A DNA stretch of 64,000 bases from Halolactibacillus miurensis. Lineage in GTDB: Bacteria; Bacillota; Bacilli; Bacillales; Amphibacillaceae. The stretch is from positions 1-64,000 of the forward strand of contig NZ_FPAI01000007.1 in assembly GCF_900116255.1 (NCBI RefSeq), given 5' to 3'. The position numbers were made by a program, and so were the translations under genes. Shown here piece after piece: positions 26,755 through 36,074 of the stretch; the first letter of the stretch is position 1; the number at the start of each line of letters is the position of its first letter. The notes under the pieces were generated by a model, which saw only the letters and a program-made list of their open reading frames with translations, searched no databases and had not been told where the DNA came from.

Positions 26755-27567
26755 ATGTTTAACTTTCCAACGAAAAACTTAACACCGAATCAAATGAAAA
26801 TTGCCGACTACTTTAATAGACAGGCCCAACAAGCTCTACTTAAAACGGAAGAAGAAATTGCTAATGACTTAAAGATTAGTAACGCTACAGTGTCGCGTTT
26901 TTTTAAGGTGCTTGGTTACAGAAATTACAAAACCTTTAAACAAGCGCATATTCATAAGCTTTCTTCCTCTCCACAAAACAAGTTACAACAAGCAAAAGAA
27001 ACCTCGTCGATAGGACCGATGAGGTTTCAAAAGTTACTCGATTATTTATACAAAACAGAAACAGGTCTTGCAAATACGTACGTGAGCCGCTTCGTTCATT
27101 TAATCAAACAAGCCTCAACCGTTCATATTTTTAGTTTTGGGGTCACGAAAGGATTGGGCGAATTATTGTTTTATCGCCTGCGCCGCTTAGCGATTCCCGT
27201 CGAACTTCACACTGAAGGAGGTAGTGAACTCATGGAGACGTTGTTGCATTTACAACCAACCGATACAGTCATTTTTTTCAGTTTCTCAAGATTGATCAAT
27301 GAGACAAAGGCGTTATTACACGTCACGGAGAAAAAAAGCATCAAGACCATCGGCTTAACTGACCAAGATAATTTAGCAGACCAGTACCCGGCACTGCTAA
27401 TATTTCTCACCGATCGCGGGAAGCCGAATGAATTCCACTCGATGATCGGACCGACGTATTTAATTGAACGTTTAATAGAAGCATTAATTAAAGAAACAAC
27501 AGCTGAGACAACAGCCGAGGCTTTAGTGGCGTTAAGGTCAGAATTGAAGGCATTTTTACCACGTTAA
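26755..27567 (+). CDS. RpiR-family transcriptional regulator (HTH plus SIS)
   Basis: 270 aa. N-terminal RpiR helix-turn-helix (residues about 1-75, TEEEIANDLKISNATVSRFFKVLGY) and a C-terminal SIS sugar-phosphate-binding domain (about 105-240, with VHIFSFGVTKGLGELL and DTVIFFSFSR). Such regulators respond to phosphosugars. Divergent orientation from the ECF operon, with 195 bases between, makes that operon the likely target. Its last four bases overlap the convergent ANL-like gene. Start: ATG after AAGGAGCGAAATAA. Confidence 0.88.
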   Translation: MFNFPTKNLTPNQMKIADYFNRQAQQALLKTEEEIANDLKISNATVSRFFKVLGYRNYKTFKQAHIHKLSSSPQNKLQQAKETSSIGPMRFQKLLDYLYKTETGLANTYVSRFVHLIKQASTVHIFSFGVTKGLGELLFYRLRRLAIPVELHTEGGSELMETLLHLQPTDTVIFFSFSRLINETKALLHVTEKKSIKTIGLTDQDNLADQYPALLIFLTDRGKPNEFHSMIGPTYLIERLIEALIKETTAETTAEALVALRSELKAFLPR

Positions 27568-28424
27568 CCTTGCGCACACTGGCGCAAGAGTCCGACGAGC
27601 TTTTGTTGGTCAAACGCTAGTGCTTCTAACTCACAGTCTGCTTTCACTAAGCAGCCAAAAGTATCTTCATCTATTAATGCCACAAAACCCACTAAATGTT
27701 CTACTGTCTTCGCATGAATGGGGCCGATATATACACCAGCCCGCTGGATCCATGCCAACCAGTAAAACAGTGGATGGGTGTACGTTAAAGCGGGAACGAG
27801 CACGGTTTCTTCAGTCTGAATTAAATAGTCATCTGAGAGTGTAACGAAACACTCAATATGTCCATGACAATAACACAAATGGTCCTCCCCGTCATATATA
27901 ATGACCATCGGCTGACTTGCCCTTACCCAAACTACATCAAGTGCTTGATTTGTTTGGGTGAGCTGATTCATATGTTCCGTAAACATGACCTGTTGTAACG
28001 TCGTTAGTCGGTTCACTTCAATCAACCGTCTTAACGTATAGTCTGTCACAATAATCTTAATCTGTTCTTTTTCTGCGATTTGTGTCACACACGCTGTTTC
28101 GTGATCACAAACGACCGCAATCGCACCTAAACGGATAATCGCAAGCAATGTCTGGTGAAACACCTTACCTGTTTTAAGTAAGACAAGGACTTTATCATCT
28201 TTGCAGATACCATTATCTTGAAAGATCCTACTATAGTTATTTACAGCTGCTTGAAAGTCACCAAAGGACATTGACTGACTTACCGGTTCTGATTCGATCA
28301 AACACGGCACGAATCCGTGCCCTAATTCCACATGCTGATCCATTAAATGAAAAACCGCATTCGTTTTTGGCGCATCGTCAAAGCGGTGATCTAATAACGG
28401 CTCTTTTAAATCGGTTCTTACCAT
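27564..28424 (-). CDS. Truncated acyl-CoA synthetase-like (ANL superfamily) protein
   Basis: 286 aa, about half of an ANL enzyme. Residues about 45-125 resemble the N-terminal half of AMP-binding ligases (DKVLVLLKTGKVFHQTLLAII, RLGAIAVV). Where the AMP-binding P-loop (SGTTGxPKG) should be, the protein has only IIYDGEDHLCYCHGHI. The A5, A7 and A8 core motifs and the C-terminal lid are absent, so catalysis of adenylation is unlikely. The frame is intact and the gene has its own promoter and SAM-I riboswitch, so it looks maintained rather than decaying. Function unknown. ATG at 28424 follows GGAATGATGTGAG. Confidence 0.7.
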   Translation of the reverse strand: MVRTDLKEPLLDHRFDDAPKTNAVFHLMDQHVELGHGFVPCLIESEPVSQSMSFGDFQAAVNNYSRIFQDNGICKDDKVLVLLKTGKVFHQTLLAIIRLGAIAVVCDHETACVTQIAEKEQIKIIVTDYTLRRLIEVNRLTTLQQVMFTEHMNQLTQTNQALDVVWVRASQPMVIIYDGEDHLCYCHGHIECFVTLSDDYLIQTEETVLVPALTYTHPLFYWLAWIQRAGVYIGPIHAKTVEHLVGFVALIDEDTFGCLVKADCELEALAFDQQKLVGLLRQCAQG

Positions 28425-28491
28425 CTCACATCATTCCTCTCTCTATACATTCGTATGAAACATTGTGATAAGAAAGGCGATCAATGACGAA

Positions 28492-28520
28492 AACACGCAT
28501 CCATTAATTGAATGCGTGTT
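28492..28520 (-). terminator. Terminator of the SAM-I riboswitch
   Basis: Minus strand: AACACGCATTC, loop AATTAAT, GGATGCGTGTTTTCG. It sits between aptamer and start codon and is the off-state hairpin. Confidence 0.85.
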
Positions 28521-28535
28521 AATTTCATAACGAAC

Positions 28536-28636
28536 ATTCATCATTCAAAGCCTTCTGCTTTGCTGGTTGGGGCACCTTACTCATGTAGGTTGCCGTGAAG
28601 TCTTAGAGCCAGATCTCTCGTTCACTCGTGATAAAC
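28536..28636 (-). ncRNA. SAM-I (S-box) riboswitch
   Basis: Read on the minus strand. P1 pairs GTTTATC (28636-28630) with GATGAAT (28542-28536). Then come the conserved CACGAG, GAGAGATCTGGCTC and CACGGCAACCT segments, with GTGAA/TTCAC as P2. The P3 hairpin ACCT...AGGT is followed by GGTGCCCCAACCAGC, and P4 is CAAAGC/GCTTTG. These match the S-box consensus closely. High S-adenosylmethionine should favour the terminator at 28492-28520 and shut off the ANL-like gene downstream. S-boxes normally control methionine and SAM genes, so the target is unexpected. Confidence 0.92.
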
Positions 28637-28658
28637 ACCTATGCAGTTGTTTTAGAAA

Positions 28659-28686
28659 ATTATAACATAAATTCCGTAATTGTAAA
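28659..28686 (-). promoter_or_regulatory. Promoter of the S-box transcript
   Basis: TTTACA (28686-28681), 16-base spacer, TATAAT (28664-28659) with an upstream TG. It reads into the riboswitch and lies directly behind the VOC gene stop. Confidence 0.8.
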
Positions 28687-28690
28687 GAGG

Positions 28691-29089
28691 TTATACGCCA
28701 AAATACACAAGTTGCCAACTCACACCAAACTGATCATTAAACCAAACCATCTGTTGATGGCATTGATACGTATCTAATGGCATTAACACTTCTCCATTAA
28801 CGGCTAAGTAATCATATAATCTTTTTAATTCTTCTAATGACTCACACTCGATCACAAGTGAAGTACTTGGAGTAAACGTGAAGGGATGGTCGACAATACT
28901 ATCAAAACAAAGCACGGTTTGATTATGTAAGGTGATAATCCCTCGTGATACTTTATGTTGGTCTGCTTCTCTCCCGTGGCCATAGCGCATCAATTCTAAT
29001 ATTTCTGCCCCTTTAAAAGCCCCCACATAGAAGCGCATCGCTTGTTCTGCCTCACCTCTAAACATTAAACACGGATAAAGTAAAGTCAT
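28691..29089 (-). CDS. VOC-fold (PhnB/glyoxalase-like) protein
   Basis: About 132 aa. The pattern PCLMFRGEAEQAMRFYVGAF, then a second repeat ending QMVWFNDQFGVSWQL, is that of PhnB-like vicinal oxygen chelate proteins, often labelled 3-demethylubiquinone methyltransferase-like. The actual reaction of these small proteins is unknown. Start ATG at 29089 is seven bases after AGGAGG. Confidence 0.82.
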   Translation of the reverse strand: MTLLYPCLMFRGEAEQAMRFYVGAFKGAEILELMRYGHGREADQHKVSRGIITLHNQTVLCFDSIVDHPFTFTPSTSLVIECESLEELKRLYDYLAVNGEVLMPLDTYQCHQQMVWFNDQFGVSWQLVYFGV

Positions 29090-29314
29090 AATCATTCCTC
29101 CTACAAGTTACACATGTATTCTCCTGACGTTTCATCCACATGAAAATATAAACGTCTTTCTTTCCATTATAACGTAAAATTGTCAATGCCGCTTCAGCGT
29201 TTACGATATTTTTCAGAAAGATTAGAAAGATTACCCGTAAAATGTTTAACGCTTTCATATTTCGGTTAGATACAGGGTAAGGACAGAAAAAAATGATTGA
29301 ATGGAGGCTTTTAC

Positions 29315-30124
29315 ATGACCATCAAGAAAACAATCAAAAAACTCGAAAGTTTATACTTAGAAAGTCCAGAAAAATTCTTTACAATGTATTTAAACACGGA
29401 TCCGGCTGACCCTGACCAACAAGGTGGCGAATGGCGGATACATTTAAAAAATGGACTCAATCGTTTTGAAAAATACTTAGACACCGAAGACAATAAAGAT
29501 GAATTAAAAAAATTCCAACAAGTAAAAAAAGCCGTCAAAGATTTCTTTAAAGAAAACGAATTAGATTTAAAGAAAAGCGTCATTATTATCGCAACACCGG
29601 ATGAATTTGTTTACAGTGACATCCTACAAATACCGGTTGAAACGGAATTCTTCTGGGAAGAAATCGCGAAAGTTGACCAGCTCGTCAGACTGCATCAAGA
29701 ATATCCAAAAGCAGGTGTCATCCTGACCCAAAAAGAAGCGATTCGACTTGTTGAAACAGAGTTAGGTAAACTGATTGACACCGTGGTCTATGAACTGGAT
29801 TTAGATACAGAAGATTGGCGTAAACACCCTGCCGTTAACCGTAACCATACCTCAGCAGGGGCAAATGCAGGTAAAAGTATCAACTTGCGCGAACAATTTA
29901 TTGCCCGATTTGAAGAAAACCGGAAACGTTGGTATAAATCGATTACCCCGATGCTTGATAAACTAGCGAAAGACCGTGAATGGGAATATATTTACCTCGT
30001 CGGTCCACACGAAGAAACACATGAATTAAAAGAATTGATGAATAAGCCCATCAATGCTTGTATCGATAAGAATATGTTAGATGAACACCATGATAAAGTC
30101 ATTAAAGCCGTACACGACCTGTAA
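29315..30124 (+). CDS. aeRF1/VLRF1-like protein (baeRF family)
   Basis: 269 aa from the ATG at 29315, seven bases after GGAGG. The order SPEKFFTMYLNT, a helical segment, SVIIIATPDEFVYSD and a final region EYIYLVGPHEETHELKEL fits the bacterial archaeo-eukaryotic release factor 1-like families (baeRF), of which VLRF1 relates to Vms1/ANKZF1 peptidyl-tRNA release. I do not see a clear GGQ, which VLRF-type proteins may lack. A role in rescue of stalled ribosomes is suggested by family only. Single gene with its own terminator. Confidence 0.6.
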   Translation: MTIKKTIKKLESLYLESPEKFFTMYLNTDPADPDQQGGEWRIHLKNGLNRFEKYLDTEDNKDELKKFQQVKKAVKDFFKENELDLKKSVIIIATPDEFVYSDILQIPVETEFFWEEIAKVDQLVRLHQEYPKAGVILTQKEAIRLVETELGKLIDTVVYELDLDTEDWRKHPAVNRNHTSAGANAGKSINLREQFIARFEENRKRWYKSITPMLDKLAKDREWEYIYLVGPHEETHELKELMNKPINACIDKNMLDEHHDKVIKAVHDL

Positions 30125-30128
30125 TCGT

Positions 30129-30158
30129 GAGGAACTGCAGACATGCAGTTCCTCTTCC
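30129..30158 (+). terminator. Intrinsic terminator of the aeRF1-like gene
   Basis: GAGGAACTGCA / TGCAGTTCCTC with a 4-base loop GACA, starting five bases after the stop; the tail is only moderately T-rich. Confidence 0.7.
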
Positions 30159-30217
30159 TATGTCATAACAAAACGAATGAATGACACATACTTCGAAATA
30201 TATACAGGAGGTGCCTT

Positions 30218-31054
30218 ATGCGCTTAGGTGGCTATGTTTTTGTTGATCATTTAACCCCTGAAACATGGGTGAATAAACATCTTGAAAAAGGTTTTAACAG
30301 TGCTGTCTTACCGATTAATCACACCAGTTCACAAACAGAGAGAAACGATTATGTCTCCCTAGCAAAAGAACACGATATCTTACTGAGTGAGGTCGGCGCA
30401 TGGAGTAATCCGATTAGCTCAGATCTTGAGACGCGTAAAAAAGCCATCGATTATATAAAAAAACAACTCGCCTTTAGTGATGAGATTGGCGCGCGGACGT
30501 GTGTCAACATTGCCGGTTCTCTCGGCGCAACTTGGGACGGTCCAGACTGCGAACATTACACCCAACAAACATTCGAACTGATTGCCAAAACTGTTCAGGA
30601 CATCATTGATGATGTCAAACCAACACAGACAACCTATAGTCTTGAAATGATGCCTTATACTCCGCCAAGTGATGTATGGGACTATAAACAGCTCGTTGAC
30701 ATGATTGACCGCGACGCGTTTAAAATCCACTTTGATCCGGTCAATATGATTAATAACCCGAAACGCTATTACCGAAACCGACGTGTTATGTCTGACTTTA
30801 TCGATGAATTAGGTGACTTAATTGTCAATGTTCACTTAAAAGACCTTTTACTAACGTCTGATTTAACCGTGCATTTAAAAGAAGTGTTGCCAGGTACAGG
30901 CCAACTCGATTACCCGATCTTACTGAAGAAGCTCGATACGTTAGACCCGGATTTACCTGTCATTATCGAACACTTACCTGACGAGATGAGTTATGATCTC
31001 GCCAGTCAATTCATCCGAGAAGTGGCATCAAAAAATAACCTCACATGGAAATAA
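30218..31054 (+). CDS. Sugar phosphate isomerase/epimerase (TIM barrel)
   Basis: 278 aa of the xylose isomerase-like/AP endonuclease 2 TIM-barrel family. The metal-binding acids are seen as E in YSLEMMPYTP, D and H in IHFDPVNM and VNVHLKDL, and E in PVIIEHLP; PGTGQLDYPILLKKL is also typical. Such enzymes isomerise or epimerise sugars or inositol derivatives; the substrate is unknown. Start ATG follows AGGAGGTGCCTT. Stands alone between two terminators. Confidence 0.85.
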   Translation: MRLGGYVFVDHLTPETWVNKHLEKGFNSAVLPINHTSSQTERNDYVSLAKEHDILLSEVGAWSNPISSDLETRKKAIDYIKKQLAFSDEIGARTCVNIAGSLGATWDGPDCEHYTQQTFELIAKTVQDIIDDVKPTQTTYSLEMMPYTPPSDVWDYKQLVDMIDRDAFKIHFDPVNMINNPKRYYRNRRVMSDFIDELGDLIVNVHLKDLLLTSDLTVHLKEVLPGTGQLDYPILLKKLDTLDPDLPVIIEHLPDEMSYDLASQFIREVASKNNLTWK

Positions 31055-31082
31055 GACAAGCTTAGTGCTTGTCTTATTTTTA
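31053..31082 (+). terminator. Intrinsic terminator of the isomerase gene
   Basis: AAGACAAGC TTAGT GCTTGTCTT followed by ATTTTT, starting at the stop codon. Confidence 0.88.
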
Positions 31083-31112
31083 AAAACATTTTTGTTATGG
31101 ACCGACATGAAG

Positions 31113-31997
31113 TTACTTAATTAAAAACGGTGCTTGTAAGGTAAAAGATTCTCCGTAGTCAGGCGCCTGGATTGTTTTTACTAACCGATATTCCCCGCGA
31201 GCTAAATCTTCAACGGAAAAGTCATTGTCGTATCTCTCCCCTGCCGCGAGTTGAACAGCAATCTCAATGAAAGCTAAATCAAGCGGCACTTCGCGCCACA
31301 CACCGTCATCATATTTTTCAAGCGCATAATCAACACCAAAGGTCACGCTCGTTTGACCATGATTGTGCAGCACCCACGTTGCTTCTGTACCTGTGTCGTG
31401 TTCTACTTCAAAGGCAAGGTCAAGTTTTGGTAAAACATTATAAAAGACAGACAAGACCCGGTCTGTCACCTCACCTGTAGGGGTAAGGCTTTCTAATCGA
31501 TACAAATAAACACCTTCTAATTCAGGAATAGTCACGGTTGTAAGATCAAATGTATCGGCTACCTCGACATTATCAATCGTAACTTCTGTGATTACTTCTC
31601 CTTCGCTCACGTCATCACCAGATTCAAGTTGGCTGATGGTAACACGCACCGTTGTTGGTTCAGGTTCACTTTCTCCGTAAGCAAATAATTGAATAGCTTG
31701 GGTACTATTTTTCTCTTTATAACCTGAAAGTAATGTATAACCAACCTGATCATCGTTGTTGTTCATAAACCACTCCCCAGTTAACACCTCTTCCCCTAAT
31801 AACTCAGCTAGCGCCTCTGGTTGATAGGCTTGGTTGATATAGGGCTCAAAACTTGCTTCGAGCGCCTCGCCTCTTTCAACGCGGCTAAACAAATCTTCCT
31901 GGTTGATGTCGCCTAGGGGCGCTCTTGTACACCCTGTAAGAATCACGACAAGCCCTATAAGTCCTAACCATCGTCGTTTAACTAAACGTCGCTTCAT
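31113..31997 (-). CDS. Lipoprotein with C-terminal Ig-like domain
   Basis: 294 aa. The signal ends with the lipobox LTGC (C23), so it is a membrane-tethered exported protein. The C-terminal 100 residues (LAFEVEHDTGTEATWVLHNHGQTSVTFGVDYALEKYDDG) resemble the bacterial immunoglobulin-like domain seen in many Firmicutes lipoproteins and distantly BsuPI. The N-terminal part has no recognisable family. Function unknown; strongly acidic composition. Confidence 0.75.
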   Translation of the reverse strand: MKRRLVKRRWLGLIGLVVILTGCTRAPLGDINQEDLFSRVERGEALEASFEPYINQAYQPEALAELLGEEVLTGEWFMNNNDDQVGYTLLSGYKEKNSTQAIQLFAYGESEPEPTTVRVTISQLESGDDVSEGEVITEVTIDNVEVADTFDLTTVTIPELEGVYLYRLESLTPTGEVTDRVLSVFYNVLPKLDLAFEVEHDTGTEATWVLHNHGQTSVTFGVDYALEKYDDGVWREVPLDLAFIEIAVQLAAGERYDNDFSVEDLARGEYRLVKTIQAPDYGESFTLQAPFLIK

Positions 31998-32195
31998 TTA
32001 TCTCATCCTTTCTAACTCATTCATGTCTGCATCTCTCGTTATATGAGTCGTTATCTAGAAGATTTTGTTACAGTTAAACGATTCCCATTTTCGACTTGAT
32101 TAAACAAAGGACGAAACAATTTACACCCATCGTTGCTCATTCTATGTTAGAATGTTAACTTGTATACAAGTAATTATGAATCAGGAGTGAATATC

Positions 32196-33605
32196 ATGTC
32201 TCGCACATTAAAATTAGATCAAACACCGATAGGAAAATTACTCTTTACCCTTGCGCTACCCAATATTTTTGCTCAAGTCGTCAACATGTTGTATAACATC
32301 GTAGACCGTATGTACATTGGACGGATCCCCGAAGTTGGTCCCCTAGCTCTAACAGGGGTCGGCATTGCTTTTCCAATCTTTATCATTATTATGTCGTTTA
32401 GCTCATTGATTGGGATTGGGGGCGCCCCGCAAGCCGCCATTAAAATGGGCGAAGGCAATAAAGAAGAAGCTGAGAAAATATTAGGTACAGGGGTAACGAC
32501 GTTATTTTTCTTATCCCTTACCCTGTCTTTTGTTTTCTTCACTTTTGGACAAGACTTCCTTCAATTGTTTGGTGCAAGTAATGAAACATTACCCTTTGCC
32601 TGGGATTATTTAAAAATTATTTCCCTTGGTGCCATTACCATTCAGTTTGCGCTCGGTTTAAATCCTTATATATCGACCCAAGGGTATGCCTTATTCAGTA
32701 TGATCACCATTTTGATTGGAGCGACGTTAAACATCATTTTAGACCCGATTCTTATTTTTGTATTTGATATGGGCGTAACCGGTGCGGCCGTTGCCACTGT
32801 TATTTCTCAAGCTGTTTCCGCTCTATGGGTACTTAAGTTTTTAACCGGTAAAAAAACAGAGCTTAGAATCAGATGGTCCTACTTAAAAATTAAACCACAG
32901 TATTTAATTATGATTGTGACATTAGGCATCTCACCTTTTATCATGCAAAGTACAGAGTCATTGTTAAACATTACGTTTAACCGGTCGTTACAACTTTATG
33001 GAGGTGACCTCGCGGTCGGGGCGATGACCATCACGGCTAGCCTCATGCAGATGCTCATCTTACCCCTCATGGGCTTAAGCCAAGGGGCTCAACCTATCAT
33101 GAGTTATAACTACGGTGCTGGTAACACGACGCGCGTCAAACAGACGTTCAAACTATTATTTCTCGCTTCACTCAGTTATTCGTTTCTTTTTTGGCTTTCT
33201 TTAAAATTATTCCCACATGTTTTCATTGGCATTTTCACTAACGATCAAGCCTTGATTGATATCACGACCGATACCATTAGTGTCTATATGGCTGTCGTCT
33301 TTTTATTCGGCGCGCAAATCTCTTGCCAACAAGCTTTTATCGCGTTGTCTGAAGCCCGCGTTTCACTGTTTTTAGCGCTATTACGTAAGATCCTTTTATT
33401 AATTCCACTGATTTTACTCTTACCGCGCATCATTGAAGATCAAACCTTTGCGGTGCTTGTGAGTGAACCGATTGCCGACTTCATTTCTGTCGTGACAACC
33501 GTATCTGTCTTCTTTTACTTATTCAACAGAATATTACTTAGACGAAAACAAATGCTTGTGAATGAAGTGAGTACAACACCCGCTTCACCTGATACTTTAA
33601 GTTAA
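32196..33605 (+). CDS. MATE-family efflux transporter
   Basis: 469 aa with twelve membrane helices in two halves. It starts PIGKLLFTLALPNIFAQVVNMLYNIVDRMYIG, the hallmark first helix of MATE pumps, and the second half contains QGAQPIMSYNYGAG. It exports organic cations or drugs using Na+ or H+. The ATG at 32196 follows CAGGAGTGAATATC. Confidence 0.92.
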   Translation: MSRTLKLDQTPIGKLLFTLALPNIFAQVVNMLYNIVDRMYIGRIPEVGPLALTGVGIAFPIFIIIMSFSSLIGIGGAPQAAIKMGEGNKEEAEKILGTGVTTLFFLSLTLSFVFFTFGQDFLQLFGASNETLPFAWDYLKIISLGAITIQFALGLNPYISTQGYALFSMITILIGATLNIILDPILIFVFDMGVTGAAVATVISQAVSALWVLKFLTGKKTELRIRWSYLKIKPQYLIMIVTLGISPFIMQSTESLLNITFNRSLQLYGGDLAVGAMTITASLMQMLILPLMGLSQGAQPIMSYNYGAGNTTRVKQTFKLLFLASLSYSFLFWLSLKLFPHVFIGIFTNDQALIDITTDTISVYMAVVFLFGAQISCQQAFIALSEARVSLFLALLRKILLLIPLILLLPRIIEDQTFAVLVSEPIADFISVVTTVSVFFYLFNRILLRRKQMLVNEVSTTPASPDTLS

Positions 33606-33607
33606 AT

Positions 33608-33646
33608 GAAAAACGGTAAAGACATATAGTCTCTACCGTTTTTTCT
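33608..33646. terminator. Bidirectional terminator between MATE and SDR genes
   Basis: AAAACGGTA(A)AGAC / GTCT(C)TACCGTTTT with T and A runs on both sides; serves both convergent genes. Confidence 0.85.
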
Positions 33647-34361
33647 AGTCTTCATAAATCATTTTTTTCGTCATCCCACCGTCAATCACAATGTTTTCTC
33701 CGTTAATGAAAGCTTGATTTTCATCCGCTAAAAATAACGCAAGTCGTGCGACATCATCCGGCTTACCAACACGGTTAGACGGGTGCTGCGCATGATCGAC
33801 GTCCGTTAATGCTTGATGATCACCTGTCTCAATCCAACCAGGGCTAATGGCATTGACGGTAATATTATGTGGCTGTAAGCTCATCGCCATCGCATGGGTT
33901 AATGAATGTATCGCCCCTTTTGATGCCGCATAACTTTCTGTATTCGGTTCTGACATAAAGGCACGTGTTGACCCGATATTGATAATGCGACCACCATCAG
34001 GCATTCTTCTTGCGACATGTTGACTAAACAAAAACGTGCTATACAGATTTGTTTTTAAGACGTCATCAAACTCCTGATAACTCAATTCCAAGAACGGTTG
34101 AACTTTCGTGATACCGACATTGTTGATAAGGACTGAAAATGTCACCTTCTCTTGGTCCATCTTTCGAAAGAAAGCTTCGATTGCTTCAGGTTTTGTCACA
34201 TCAACATGATAGTAAGACGCATCACAAGCGATGGCAAGTGCCTCCCCTTGATGATCATCGACATCAACAAAGACAACATGAACACCCGCTTCTTTAAATG
34301 TTTGAACAAGCGCCTTACCAATCCCATTAGCGCCTCCAGTAATTAATGCGACCTGGCTCAT
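33645..34361 (-). CDS. Short-chain dehydrogenase/reductase
   Basis: 238 aa. The Rossmann nucleotide motif TGGANGIGKA lies near the N-terminus, NNVGITK follows, and the active site is Ser in INIGSTR with YAASKGA (Tyr and Lys). The C-terminal block ISPGWIETG and FINGENIVIDGG are typical of SDR oxidoreductases of the FabG/glucose dehydrogenase group. Substrate unknown. Start ATG at 34361 follows GGAGAGAGGTTA. Confidence 0.9.
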   Translation of the reverse strand: MSQVALITGGANGIGKALVQTFKEAGVHVVFVDVDDHQGEALAIACDASYYHVDVTKPEAIEAFFRKMDQEKVTFSVLINNVGITKVQPFLELSYQEFDDVLKTNLYSTFLFSQHVARRMPDGGRIINIGSTRAFMSEPNTESYAASKGAIHSLTHAMAMSLQPHNITVNAISPGWIETGDHQALTDVDHAQHPSNRVGKPDDVARLALFLADENQAFINGENIVIDGGMTKKMIYED

Positions 34362-34416
34362 TAACCTCTCTCCTATCTTATGATGAAAGTAATTGAATGA
34401 TTTTAAAGACAAGAAT

Positions 34417-34758
34417 TTAATCTCTAGCCCGATATACTTTAACAGTTAGATGCTCATCTTCATAGTTCACTTCACCTTTATCCACAAGTGAACCGAGTAA
34501 GTTTAATTCTGAGTAGTTGCGGTGCTCGCCGAGTAAGGACCAGTAATAATCTTCATATTCGACTTGTCGTTCTGCGTTTAGGACGTCATACAGTTCATCC
34601 ACGTCATCCGGTTTCTTACTGATCTGACCGATAATCGTAATAATCACATGTTCTTTCCCATATTGGACATCAATTTGAACATCAATAATATGGTGCATAA
34701 AGAAATAACTTAACAGTTCGTTGACAATCTTAATGACTTTCATCCGTTCACGTGTCAT
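34417..34758 (-). CDS. Unknown small protein coupled to the DUF1576 gene (113 aa)
   Basis: Soluble 113-aa protein of mixed alpha/beta prediction (HVIITIIGQI, LNLLGSLVDKGEVNY) with no family I can name. It overlaps the upstream DUF1576 membrane-protein gene by four bases (ATGA), so the two probably act together. Confidence 0.65.
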   Translation of the reverse strand: MTRERMKVIKIVNELLSYFFMHHIIDVQIDVQYGKEHVIITIIGQISKKPDDVDELYDVLNAERQVEYEDYYWSLLGEHRNYSELNLLGSLVDKGEVNYEDEHLTVKVYRARD

Positions 34759-36074
34759 GTTTTTCGCCTCCGTTTTTTACGATTAAGTGAATCAAAAATA
34801 GGCACAAGTAATGCCGCCACAAAGCCACCACTAAAGCCATTATTATATAAATTCATGCCACCGTGCAGCATGCCAACATTCATCACCATAGAAATATGAA
34901 CAAAACCCGCAATAATACCGTATAGTGGCCCGTAAGCACCCGCGATTGGGGCCAATGTTGTCCCGAATAGAGCCGCTAAGACTGCTCCTGTCGATGAGAC
35001 GTCCCATACTTTTAATAAAGAGGATAAAAAGACCCCTGTTAAAATAGGCCAGACATTATTAATATGCTTACCAAAGGCACCAAAACCAACAACGGTGAAG
35101 ATGCCACCGATGGTCGGCCCATTAATTTGACCGCCAACGAGGATAATATAACCGAGTGACAAGTAACCAAGTAACGCCATATTGATTAAACTCACACCAA
35201 AACCATTTAGAAAGACAAAGTCGGTGACTAATCGACCAGAATGTTGTAGGAGCTTTTTATATGAACTCCTTCTAAATCGGTTAAATATAAGTCCTAATAC
35301 TAACATAATAAAAAAGAATAGCGAGAAATAGATGAAAAAGGGCCGGTTATACCCTTCCTTTACAAGTAAAACGACCGGTGTCTCTAGATTAAAAGAACGA
35401 AAGATGGCCATCATCAACATCCCAATCATCCCAGCGGTAAAACCAATATTGTATAAGTTAAACCCTTGGTGAAACGGAATAAAGTGATTGGCGAGTGGTG
35501 GTAAAATAAACCCGACCACAATACCAAAACCGATCCCTAACGGGATGGCTAAATACGGCTCAAAACCAAAACCAAAGCTTACTTGGCTAACTAACGGACC
35601 CAGAGCCGTTCCAAATAAAGCTGGTAACAGCAGCTTGCCTAATACCGTTTTTTGGTACCGCGCCCGTAAGTAAACCCCTAATATAATAGGGATGATATTA
35701 TAGACATTCTTTCCGAAGAAAGCAAAGCCCATAATCGTAAAAGCTGCCGCAATAATTGGGCCGTTCATATGTACATTATTGCGATAAGCAAGCGCAATCG
35801 TCACAAGCATCAACAGTCCCGCATTAAAAAAACTCGCCCCGATATTACCAACAACCATATAGTCGGTAATCAATATACTCGGACTCTTTAAGATTTGAAT
35901 TAAACCTGTGATAATTTCCGCTGGTGTATTAAAAATAAAACCACTTGAAAGAATTAATAGCGCAAAAAAACTGATCACCGCATATTTAATTGGATCATCT
36001 ACTTTAAGGCCCCGATCATTTGCTAGTTCTATGTTTTTACGCCTGAGTATTCTAAACCATCTCCAATTCTCCAA
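34755..36074 (-). CDS. DUF1576-family membrane protein
   Basis: 439 aa with about ten to twelve membrane helices and an internal repeat: MNGPIIAAAFTIMGFAFFGKN in the first half corresponds to INGPTIGGIFTVVGFGAFGKH in the second, and FHQGFNLYNIGF to LHGGMNLYNNGF. This is the DUF1576 family, whose transport substrate is unknown. The best start is TTG at 36074, six bases behind GGGGGAG; the frame to 36155 has no comparable site. Confidence 0.75.
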   Translation of the reverse strand: MENWRWFRILRRKNIELANDRGLKVDDPIKYAVISFFALLILSSGFIFNTPAEIITGLIQILKSPSILITDYMVVGNIGASFFNAGLLMLVTIALAYRNNVHMNGPIIAAAFTIMGFAFFGKNVYNIIPIILGVYLRARYQKTVLGKLLLPALFGTALGPLVSQVSFGFGFEPYLAIPLGIGFGIVVGFILPPLANHFIPFHQGFNLYNIGFTAGMIGMLMMAIFRSFNLETPVVLLVKEGYNRPFFIYFSLFFFIMLVLGLIFNRFRRSSYKKLLQHSGRLVTDFVFLNGFGVSLINMALLGYLSLGYIILVGGQINGPTIGGIFTVVGFGAFGKHINNVWPILTGVFLSSLLKVWDVSSTGAVLAALFGTTLAPIAGAYGPLYGIIAGFVHISMVMNVGMLHGGMNLYNNGFSGGFVAALLVPIFDSLNRKKRRRKT

